Source of the DNA: HGM04593 sp964512955
GTDB taxonomy: Bacteria; Bacteroidota; Bacteroidia; Bacteroidales; Bacteroidaceae
Direction: 5' to 3'
Length of the DNA stretch: 7,928 bases
Assembly: GCA_964512955.1 (NCBI GenBank)
Contig: CAZEKX010000086.1
Span: 1 to 7,928 of the forward strand
Of the stretch, positions 1-6,658 are shown in pieces. The position numbers were made by a program, and so were the translations under genes. Every line of letters starts with the position of its first letter. Position 1 is the first letter of the stretch. The notes beneath the pieces were generated by a model that saw only the letters and a program-made list of their open reading frames with translations, was not told the origin of the DNA and did not search any database.

Positions 1-83
1 TAAAGAACTATGAACTTGTGGAGATGGTAAAACGTCGTATGCGTGAACGGGATACATGGCAGGGGAAACTGTTTGTCGGTTAG
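1..83 (+). CDS. C-terminal end of an unidentified protein (partial)
   Basis: An open frame enters from the left edge (first full codon at 3) and stops at TAG 81-83. The visible 26 residues are basic and helical at first (VEMVKRRMRERD) and end in WQGKLFVG. This is too little to assign a family. The stop lies only 3 bp from the stop of the convergent carbonic anhydrase gene, a tight tail-to-tail arrangement that leaves no room for a separate intergenic terminator. The absence of a start is due to the window edge. It is most likely a host gene, judged only from its neighbour. Confidence 0.55.
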   Translation, partial: KNYELVEMVKRRMRERDTWQGKLFVG

Positions 84-86
84 TCT

Positions 87-599
87 CTATTTATACCACG
101 ATGCATACATTACGTAATCGTTGGCTATGCGCTCTACAATCTCTTTTTGTTGTTCGGGGCTCACCTCTTTTATCTTTTTTGCAGGTACTCCTGCATAAAT
201 ACAACCGCTTTCTACACGCATTCCCGATGTTACTAGTGCGTTTGCTGCAACAATGGCACCGCTCTCTACAACTGCGTTGTCGAGTATTGTGGCTCCCATT
301 CCAATGAGGCAGTTATCCTCAATTGTGGCTCCGTGAATAGTTGCATTATGGCCTATAGATACATTATTACCTATAATTGTTTTTGAACGTTGATACAGGG
401 TGTGTACAACAGCACCATCCTGTATGTTTACTTTGTTTCCTATGGTAATGCTGTTTACATCGCCTCGTAATACTGTTCCAAACCAAATAGAACAGTCATT
501 ACCCATTGTAACATCTCCTATTATGGCTGCAGTTTCAGCCAAATAACAATTCTCTCCTATTTTTGGTGTAAACCCTCGCACCTCTTTTATTATAGCCAT
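87..599 (-). CDS. Gamma-class carbonic anhydrase family protein (left-handed beta-helix)
   Basis: A 170-aa cytoplasmic protein of the YrdA/PaaY/CamH type, the usual length for this family. Hexapeptide repeats of a left-handed beta-helix run from about residue 20 to 140 (for example SIGHNATIHG, LIGMGATILD), followed by a C-terminal helix (148-170) that packs on the trimer in relatives. Residues equivalent to the active site of the archaeal enzyme Cam are present: R45 and D47 in WFGTVLRGD, Q60 and D61, and the three zinc ligands H66, H84 and H89. The short loop after H66 lacks the acidic insertion that carries the proton-shuttle glutamate in Cam, as in most bacterial homologues, so CO2 hydration activity is plausible but not assured. 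The ATG at 599 directly precedes the conserved N-terminal strand. The gene is convergent with the partial gene on its left and lies 40 bp downstream of a small co-directional gene. It is probably a host housekeeping gene. Confidence 0.93.
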   Translation of the reverse strand: MAIIKEVRGFTPKIGENCYLAETAAIIGDVTMGNDCSIWFGTVLRGDVNSITIGNKVNIQDGAVVHTLYQRSKTIIGNNVSIGHNATIHGATIEDNCLIGMGATILDNAVVESGAIVAANALVTSGMRVESGCIYAGVPAKKIKEVSPEQQKEIVERIANDYVMYASWYK

Positions 600-619
600 C
601 TTTTTATTCTCTTTGGTTG

Positions 620-651
620 CGAAGATAGTGAATTATTCATTATTCGCCAAC
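620..651 (-). promoter_or_regulatory. Candidate Bacteroidetes-type promoter for the carbonic anhydrase gene
   Basis: On the minus strand, TATCTTCG (627 to 620) matches 7 of 8 positions of the Bacteroidetes -7 consensus TAnnTTTG. GTTG (651 to 648), a near match to the -33 TTTG box, lies exactly 20 nt upstream, within the usual 19-21 nt spacing. Transcription would start about 10-15 nt before the ATG at 599. The -33 part lies inside the last codons of the upstream 81-aa gene. This is a sequence match only; read-through from the upstream gene is also possible. Confidence 0.45.
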
Positions 652-885
652 TCCTTTCAGAGTTTGTCGCAAAAGCAGGTCGAGATTGTCATCGCTGTTT
701 TCTTTCTCTTTGTTTAGTTTTACAAGAAAATCGGCCATGGTCTTTAGGACTTGGTTAATGGTCGATGGGTCTTCGCAATTGTGAGTAAGTTTTTCTAATC
801 GTCTTATAAGACGTCGAAAGAGGGTGAGTGTCTCTTTCTGTACATCTTCGATTGTAATTTTTTCGCTCTTCTTTTCTGTTGTCAT
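640..885 (-). CDS. Small helical protein of unknown function (81 aa)
   Basis: Not recognised as a named family. The protein is strongly charged and predicted mostly helical. A lysine-rich start (residues 1-10) is followed by a likely amphipathic helix with arginine pairs (about 13-34, including LFRRLIRRLEKL), a break at NCEDPST (36-42), a second helix (43-60), an acidic stretch NSDDN, and a short final helix. There is no signal peptide or membrane segment. The ATG at 885 follows an A/T-rich leader without Shine-Dalgarno sequence, normal for Bacteroidetes. It runs in the same direction as the carbonic anhydrase gene 40 bp downstream and is divergent from the phage genes. The helix-turn-helix layout is loosely like some small phage terminase subunits or small DNA-binding proteins, but I see no diagnostic motif. 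Whether it belongs to host or phage is undecided, so it marks the uncertain border. Confidence 0.7.
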   Translation of the reverse strand: MTTEKKSEKITIEDVQKETLTLFRRLIRRLEKLTHNCEDPSTINQVLKTMADFLVKLNKEKENSDDNLDLLLRQTLKGVGE

Positions 886-905
886 CTCTGTATTTTTTTA
901 GAATG

Positions 906-913
906 CGAAGTTA
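906..913 (-). promoter_or_regulatory. Candidate -7 promoter box for the 81-aa gene
   Basis: On the minus strand TAACTTCG (913 to 906) matches 7 of 8 positions of the Bacteroidetes TAnnTTTG box. It lies about 20 nt before the ATG at 885 and shares the TTCGCA core seen in the box before the carbonic anhydrase gene. No convincing TTTG-like -33 element is found about 20 nt upstream, so support is weak. Confidence 0.3.
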
Positions 914-996
914 ACTCTACTGAATAATATTCGGGTTGTTATATTGATATTTTTATGAACTGCTGTTATGATAATTCTGCAACCTCGTCGCATGGC

Positions 997-1018
997 TTTG
1001 TGCTTTCTTTTGCACAAA
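997..1018 (+). repeat. Perfect 7-bp inverted repeat just before the first phage gene
   Basis: TTTGTGC (997-1003) and GCACAAA (1012-1018) are exact reverse complements separated by an 8-nt pyrimidine loop, ending 10 nt before the ATG at 1029. The left arm overlaps TGGCTTTG (993-1000), a 7-of-8 match to TAnnTTTG, so the repeat could be an operator over a plus-strand promoter or a hairpin in the 5' leader. There is no T-run after the stem on either strand, so it is not a classic terminator. Function is inferred only from position. Confidence 0.5.
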
Positions 1019-1028
1019 AAAATAAACT

Positions 1029-1619
1029 ATGCTTAAAACAAATTTATTAAATGGATTAACCGGTGCTTTAGGTCTCTATTCCGGTGTTAAAGGGTTATTC
1101 GACTCAGCCTCGGCGGCACGTAAGCAGAAACGTCTGCTTGCCGATGCAAAAGCCGAGGAGTCGGCTTGGTTCAGACGTAATTATTACGGTAACTATCTTG
1201 AAAGCAGCATGGCGAAGGCTGCATTGAAACGTGTTGAAAATACACTGCGTAGACAAAATGCTCAAAACAGAGCCTATGCACGTGTGAATGGTGTTACCCC
1301 TGAATTATCGCATGCAAGAAATGAACAGGGATTACGCTCTATGGAGAATTTAATGGGTAATATGGTTGCTCAGAGTGATGCCCGTCGTGAAAATGTCTAT
1401 GCACAGCACATGCAAAACAAGAATGCTTTTCGTAACAGGGAACTTGCAATGTTACAAGACGAGGAACAGCGTGCCGGAAATAGTTTGATGAGTGGTGCGC
1501 AGTTGGTGAAGAATGCTCTGGTGGGTATGAATTGGGGTAAACAAAAGAGTGATAATATACAAGACGGTGAGGCTTATGGAGAGAAAAAGGAGCAATACCC
1601 TGTATGGGATTGGGGGTAA
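1029..1619 (+). CDS. T7 gp14-like internal virion (DNA ejection) protein
   Basis: A 196-aa protein with the layout of short podoviral ejection proteins. A glycine-rich hydrophobic helix lies near the N-terminus (about residues 5-24, LNGLTGALGLYSGVKGLF). A long charged, alanine/glutamine/asparagine-rich helical region follows (30-147), broken by VNGVTPELSH (87-96), the position where related proteins have a G-rich turn. A second glycine-containing hydrophobic helix comes next (150-168), then a polar tail ending in a VWDWG cap. In T7 the counterpart gp14 is released first and forms a pore in the outer membrane; that role is inferred here, not shown. The ATG at 1029 follows an A-rich leader. The 3' end overlaps the next gene by 44 nt. 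The family match rests on architecture and composition rather than a diagnostic catalytic motif. Confidence 0.65.
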   Translation: MLKTNLLNGLTGALGLYSGVKGLFDSASAARKQKRLLADAKAEESAWFRRNYYGNYLESSMAKAALKRVENTLRRQNAQNRAYARVNGVTPELSHARNEQGLRSMENLMGNMVAQSDARRENVYAQHMQNKNAFRNRELAMLQDEEQRAGNSLMSGAQLVKNALVGMNWGKQKSDNIQDGEAYGEKKEQYPVWDWG

Positions 1620-2115
1620 TTCTACATTGCCTAACAATGAAGAGCAGGAGTTGCATAGGTATACCATAGATAATATAAAAAGAGATTTACATCTGATAAA
1701 CAGAGTACGAAACAGGGCTTTGATAAGTGATTTGGCGTCGGGTCTTGTAAATCTTATCGCTCGTCGAAAAGGTAGTCGTATGTCGTTACCTACTGATGCT
1801 ACAGAAAAATACAATAATACCTTTTTGCAATTGAACGATAAACTGCACATGGCACAAAGGGATTATGAAGGGGCAATTGCGCGAAAAAAGATATTTACAC
1901 CACCTAAGCAATCAAATACTGCCACAACTGCGCAGAATGCTGCAACAAACAAAGCCTTGCCAAAGGCAACTCTCTTACAACCAATATCTTCCTTCAATGT
2001 AAAAGGAAAAGATGCCGGTATTTCAATCAACAACAGCATGAAAGTTGTGGAGAAATGGAGGAGAGATAAAATGATTCTTCCCAAATGGTATTCAAACAAA
2101 AAAATAAAGAGATAA
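1576..2115 (+). CDS. Small basic phage protein, probable virion/ejection component
   Basis: A 179-aa protein that I do not recognise. It is rich in Lys, Arg and Asn. The N-terminal half is predicted helical (about residues 22-67, with two basic clusters RVRNRA and ARRKGSR) and continues with a likely coiled segment around QLNDKLHMAQRDYEGAIARKK. A low-complexity Thr/Ala/Asn linker follows, and the tail is basic (KWRRDK to KKIKR). There is no signal peptide or membrane helix. I chose the ATG at 1576, preceded by GGTGAGG, over an in-frame GTG at 1549, which would add nine residues. Either start overlaps the upstream gene (44 nt from 1576), suggesting translational coupling. It lies 19 bp before the giant protein gene. 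Its place between a gp14-like and a giant internal protein resembles the middle gene of three-component ejection sets, but no homology is claimed. Confidence 0.75.
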   Translation: MERKRSNTLYGIGGNSTLPNNEEQELHRYTIDNIKRDLHLINRVRNRALISDLASGLVNLIARRKGSRMSLPTDATEKYNNTFLQLNDKLHMAQRDYEGAIARKKIFTPPKQSNTATTAQNAATNKALPKATLLQPISSFNVKGKDAGISINNSMKVVEKWRRDKMILPKWYSNKKIKR

Positions 2116-2134
2116 TCTATTAAATTTTACAAAT

Positions 2135-5100
2135 ATGTTACAGAATTACGAAAATTCGAAAAAGAGAAAAGAGTGGCAAGGAGAATCTTCTTTTGCCAAT
2201 GAACAGAACGGATATGAGTATGAGGATACTATGGGGCAACCCGATCTTTCCGATATACAACGGAATATGCAGAGTGTTTCGAACTCAATGAAACAGTCGC
2301 AGCAGTTTATTGATGCGCTTGGAAACAAACCGCAACGCGAAGAGTTTTATCGTAGCCAGATGCGCGATTATCTTGTTCCGCAAGATACAGAGATGCGTCG
2401 TCGTCGACAATTTGTAATGTCCAAGAATGCGGTCGATGATGCTGTGAATGATTTCTATAATAAAAAAGTGTATCCTGAATTTGAGGCTCAACGCAATGCT
2501 GCGAATGAAAAAGGACGTAAGGAATACAATGATTTTATCAGTGTCCCGGGAGCAAATCACCATGTGGCATTGGCTGATATACAAAGAACCACCGACCCCG
2601 AAAAAATAATGAAAAGTACCATGGACAGTATTGATGGTAAGGAACTGGATGATATTTCGGGAGCATACGCCCGATATGCAGGTCTCGACCCGGATGCTTA
2701 TCGTGATACTGTTCTTAAACCGAATATTTATAACAGAATGGTCGAAAAGTATGTCGATGATTCAACACCGCGCAGTTCGGCAGAATATCTTTTTCGTGGT
2801 GTGATGGATAATTCACTTGTCGGAAAGATGGGTGCTTTGGGGCAAAAAGCCTACTCCGACAAGAATAGCATGCAATATTTTAATGATGCAGGTATGGCAA
2901 ATTATGGCGGCAACCGTTTGGAAAACTTTGCCGTAGGAGTAGGTTCTCTATTGCTCGATGCATCTATGTTTTATACAATAGGTGCCGGTGCCGGAAAAAT
3001 AACAAAAGGTGCAACATCACTTGCTCAAAAACGTATTGCAAAGAATATTCTTGCCAAGGGTGCAGAGAATGGTATTACTGCTGCAAGTGCCGATGCTATG
3101 GCAAAAAAGATGATAACCAACAGCCTAAAAGCAAAAATTGCACAGACTTCGACTGTTCAGGGACTTACATTGGGTACGTATGATGCGGCTAACAGTGTTG
3201 CTGATGATATTTTGCACGACGAATCGGTAAATATTGGTAAGGCGGCAGGCTCCTTTGGTAAGGGATTTGGTACAGGTGTGGCTCTTGGTGTGGTAGGTAC
3301 TCCGCTAAGAGAACAGGCACGCGCGCTTACCGGGTTTAAGAAGGCTGCGGCATCGGCAGGTGTACTAAGTGCCGAATCGGCTGTTTTTACTGCGGCAACA
3401 GAGGCAGAGAAATTGAGCATGGGTATAGAGGTGGAACCGATAGACCTTGTACACGATTTTGCTGAGAGCATGGCTACATTAGCATCCATGCGCATGTTTC
3501 ATTGGCGTCCGGTACGTGGAAAAAGTGCTTTGAACTCGGTAGGACGTTTAAAAGAGGAGTTGCGATTTACACCGGCAGAGAAAGAGGAGATAGCCGATGC
3601 GGGTGTGGAACCCGAAACCTTTATATCTAAATTGGAAAAGGCTTTGAATGTGTCATCCAAGGGACTATCTGCCGAAGGTATAGATGTTAAAGATGACTAT
3701 ATAAGAGTAATGTCCGACCCGGAACTGTCGGCATCGGCACGTTCTAAACTGCTATACATCGTAAACGGAAAGGTTACATCAACCCCTCCTGTTGCCGTCG
3801 ATTATACATTGGAAGAGTTACCCGATGGAAAGGCTAGGGCCACTCTTTACGATATTACCGGTGGAAAAATTGAGACTATGGAGTTGGAGAGCAAAAGTTC
3901 TATTGAGGGTTTCATGTTAATGAAAACCGGTGCATTACGTCGTAACAGGCTTGCGACATACGAAGAGATTTTGCAACGAAATTATAATACTCAGGATTTC
4001 TTCAGACAGGCGGGAAAATATGCTAAAGAGAATGGAATAAGCACCGATGTCGTCTCCGACGCAATGTACAAAAAGGCAAAAAAAGAGCCTTTGACAAAAA
4101 AGGAAAATGTTATGCTCAAAGAAATTCTGCAACGTACAGGTTATGGGAAGAGTGAGTTGGGTGAAATGCTTTTGGGAATGCGTCGTGCTGTAGAGGAGGA
4201 GTTTAATCTCTATCCCGGAACTTTGGCATCTAACAGTGAAAAGTCACCTTATCGTATCTCTAAAAATATAAATGCCGCTCTCAATAAATACGAAAGTCTT
4301 ATGAGAGAACAAATAGATGTGCTTAACGGTAAACGTCCAAAAGAAAAATCGTTTGTTCCAACTCTTGGCGAGAACGACAGAATGTACTCCGGTATGAGCA
4401 ATAAAGAGATATTGGAGATGGAACGTTATAATTACGAAAATGGTATAATGGATAGTGAATCGGCAATCCTTGAATATGACGAGGTTGCTGATATTACAGA
4501 GGGACTTGGGATAAAACGTGATGATTACGGTCTGCATCCGCAAAAGTGGAAAAAACGATATAAATGGAATTTGTATGGCTACAAGAATACCCCCGAAAAA
4601 CTTAAGGCATTTGCTGAATATGCTAAGGAGGTGGCGAAGGAGTATGGTGTGGATGTGCACTTTATAGAAGATGAACGTCAAATTCCTTATGCGGGTAATC
4701 CTGAATATAGGAATATGCTGAAATCGCGTGGTTGGTACGATGTCGGTAAAAGAAAAGTTGTGGTGAATTTGCCAAATATTCTCGATAAATACGACGTGGA
4801 AAGGACAGTCTTTCATGAGGTCGTCGGACATTATGGCTTTGGACGTGTTTTTGGCGTGTACTATGAGCGTTTTCTCGAAGATGTATATCGCAGAGCAACT
4901 CCCCATGTTAAACAGGGTATACACGCAAAGGCAGAAACATACAAAAACTCTTCGTTACATACTCTTGTGGATGAATATATAGCCGACCTTACCGAGTATC
5001 CGCCTACTAACTACGAACAGCGTTCTTTGTTGCGTCGTTTTAAGGATTTTGTGAAGAATATGCTCCGTAACATCGACGTCTATCGCTATAACAGTTCTAT

Positions 5101-6610
5101 ATCTCAGAGTGAACTTAAGGATTTAGTGGATTTGCATCGTAAAGCAATGAAGATGAATAGAACACCCGAATGGGAACGTAAGAATGTCTTTCGGGATTTC
5201 AAGGATTCACGTTACGATAACGATGATTATACCAATGACGAAAAATATTATGATAACGAGGTTAAACTCTACGATAATGACCCTACAATGAGTTATATCG
5301 ATGAGCCTTTCCGTGCACGAAGAAAAGCACATGTGGATATACGTAAGGCATGGAATGATTTGCCCGAGGAAGAAAAAGGCAGAATACGAAAGACACCCCA
5401 TTATCGCTTTGTAGGTGTAAAAGGTATAGATAATTTAGAAAAAAATATTGGTAAGAAGTCGGAGATGCGTACCAATCTCGAAAGAGCAAAGGATATGTAT
5501 ATGAATAATCAACCGGCTCGTCTTATAAAAGCAGTTACCGGTTGGGAAATGGGTGCCGATGGTGAATGGCGTTTAGAGATAAATGATAGAATAGAGTTAA
5601 ATGATTATATTGGTATATCACTTAAAGCATCGGACGATATTTTATATCCTACCTACAAACAGATAATGAGTAAACCACCACAGGAACGCACTATTCTCGA
5701 TAATGAAATGATGGAGGCAATATACGAGAGGGTTACTCCTGTCGATAAGTTTGCCCGACTCGATTACATTATTAATGATAGCAGGTTCTTTACTCTTTAT
5801 CCCGAACTGCGTAATATTCCTGTCAAGTTCGAAAATATGGGTAGTAGGTTGTGTAGGTATGATGCGCGTAACGGTGTTCTCTATTTAAATAAACGTGCAT
5901 TGCATAATCCTAATCTCGAAGGTGAACTTGTGGTGCCTATGCAACAGATGGTACAAGAGTATGAAAACTTTTCACGTGGAAGAGATGCCAGGGATTTTGC
6001 TTATGACAATGAGATTGCCGATTATGAGGATGCTTGTTACATGGCCGATGTACTTACTAAAAATGAAAATGCCCCCGATTTCGATAAACGTTTTATGAAG
6101 GCACGTCGCGATTTTCGTGCCAATTTTGGTATACCATATTCCCAATTTTGCAGAGTATTTCCAAGTGTAAACGAATATATTAACTATGTGCGTACAGGAA
6201 AAACACAGTCGGTTATGGGTGATGTGGAACTGCGCAATGTGAATCGTCGTAAAGATACTCCATTTCATCGTCGTTCTGTTATTACAGCAGAGAGTACCGA
6301 GGATTACCCTCGTAGCGGACAAGTACGCAATACACGTGTCAAAGATATAAAATCGTATTTGCAAGGTCCTCTCGATATAATAAAAGAGAGAATGTATTTC
6401 CTTAACGAGCAAGACGATGCTATTGGTCGTGTAAGAGGACGTGTCATGAATGGTAATATTTCAACAGATGAAGTGCTATCGGGTGATATGTTCAATGGAA
6501 TGAACCGTGATATTTATCGAAACGATATAAACAACCTTAGAAAAAGAATTTCCAAGAGCAAAGAAAATCTCAATGCTGTATTACGTATGCGCAGAAAAAA
6601 GATGAACTGA
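2135..6610 (+). CDS. Giant polyvalent internal virion protein with zincin metallopeptidase domain
   Basis: A 1491-aa protein, probably packaged in the virion and delivered with the DNA. Residues 1-250 are charged and helical. Residues 265-287, 372-390 and about 400-425 are Gly/Ala-rich hydrophobic segments of the kind used by ejection proteins to enter membranes. Residues 840-955 form a zincin-like metallopeptidase domain: H894, E895 and H899 in FHEVVGHYG are the predicted zinc ligands and catalytic base, with E947 in VDEYIADLTE a candidate third ligand. An acidic Tyr/Asp/Asn linker covers 1027-1049. TGWEMGADGEWR (1135-1146) and the region 1206-1395 resemble large polyvalent protein-associated domains (LPD23-type, named from memory). 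In that second domain the usual HExxH position reads VPMQQ (1267-1271), so it looks catalytically dead. The ATG at 2135 has an A/T-rich leader. The portal gene starts 48 bp downstream. The protein could process capsid proteins or cleave a host target after entry; the substrate is unknown. Confidence 0.85.
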   Translation: MLQNYENSKKRKEWQGESSFANEQNGYEYEDTMGQPDLSDIQRNMQSVSNSMKQSQQFIDALGNKPQREEFYRSQMRDYLVPQDTEMRRRRQFVMSKNAVDDAVNDFYNKKVYPEFEAQRNAANEKGRKEYNDFISVPGANHHVALADIQRTTDPEKIMKSTMDSIDGKELDDISGAYARYAGLDPDAYRDTVLKPNIYNRMVEKYVDDSTPRSSAEYLFRGVMDNSLVGKMGALGQKAYSDKNSMQYFNDAGMANYGGNRLENFAVGVGSLLLDASMFYTIGAGAGKITKGATSLAQKRIAKNILAKGAENGITAASADAMAKKMITNSLKAKIAQTSTVQGLTLGTYDAANSVADDILHDESVNIGKAAGSFGKGFGTGVALGVVGTPLREQARALTGFKKAAASAGVLSAESAVFTAATEAEKLSMGIEVEPIDLVHDFAESMATLASMRMFHWRPVRGKSALNSVGRLKEELRFTPAEKEEIADAGVEPETFISKLEKALNVSSKGLSAEGIDVKDDYIRVMSDPELSASARSKLLYIVNGKVTSTPPVAVDYTLEELPDGKARATLYDITGGKIETMELESKSSIEGFMLMKTGALRRNRLATYEEILQRNYNTQDFFRQAGKYAKENGISTDVVSDAMYKKAKKEPLTKKENVMLKEILQRTGYGKSELGEMLLGMRRAVEEEFNLYPGTLASNSEKSPYRISKNINAALNKYESLMREQIDVLNGKRPKEKSFVPTLGENDRMYSGMSNKEILEMERYNYENGIMDSESAILEYDEVADITEGLGIKRDDYGLHPQKWKKRYKWNLYGYKNTPEKLKAFAEYAKEVAKEYGVDVHFIEDERQIPYAGNPEYRNMLKSRGWYDVGKRKVVVNLPNILDKYDVERTVFHEVVGHYGFGRVFGVYYERFLEDVYRRATPHVKQGIHAKAETYKNSSLHTLVDEYIADLTEYPPTNYEQRSLLRRFKDFVKNMLRNIDVYRYNSSISQSELKDLVDLHRKAMKMNRTPEWERKNVFRDFKDSRYDNDDYTNDEKYYDNEVKLYDNDPTMSYIDEPFRARRKAHVDIRKAWNDLPEEEKGRIRKTPHYRFVGVKGIDNLEKNIGKKSEMRTNLERAKDMYMNNQPARLIKAVTGWEMGADGEWRLEINDRIELNDYIGISLKASDDILYPTYKQIMSKPPQERTILDNEMMEAIYERVTPVDKFARLDYIINDSRFFTLYPELRNIPVKFENMGSRLCRYDARNGVLYLNKRALHNPNLEGELVVPMQQMVQEYENFSRGRDARDFAYDNEIADYEDACYMADVLTKNENAPDFDKRFMKARRDFRANFGIPYSQFCRVFPSVNEYINYVRTGKTQSVMGDVELRNVNRRKDTPFHRRSVITAESTEDYPRSGQVRNTRVKDIKSYLQGPLDIIKERMYFLNEQDDAIGRVRGRVMNGNISTDEVLSGDMFNGMNRDIYRNDINNLRKRISKSKENLNAVLRMRRKKMN

Positions 6611-6658
6611 TTCTCTTTTTTTGAAGAAATAATGGTCTATAAGTAAATTTATTAACGT

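Noticed and set aside
56..307. Plus-strand frame of 83 codons
   Set aside because: It is antisense to the carbonic anhydrase gene, whose active-site residues are all in place; the composition is Leu/Arg-rich noise.
997..1022. Hairpin read as a rho-independent terminator
   Set aside because: The stem is short and AT-rich. It is followed by A residues on the plus strand and has no T-run on the outgoing minus strand.
1339..1850. Two overlapping minus-strand frames opposite the small virion genes
   Set aside because: They are shadows of two overlapping plus-strand genes, with no motif and Ser/His/Leu-rich reverse-frame composition.
4244..4924. Open minus-strand frame of 226 codons
   Set aside because: It lies wholly antisense inside the giant virion gene, has a His/Phe/Ile-rich composition typical of a reverse-frame shadow, and shows no family motif.
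2135..6610. Toxin or polymorphic effector (for example ADP-ribosyltransferase or nuclease) at the C-terminus of the giant protein
   Set aside because: The last about 90 residues are simple charged helices (KSYLQGPLDI, RKRISKSKEN) without a recognisable toxin motif.
6611..6658. Possible terminator between the giant gene and the portal gene (T-run with a weak TTCT/AGAA pairing)
   Set aside because: The pairing is only about 4-5 bp with the T-run in the loop, and the two genes are functionally one operon.
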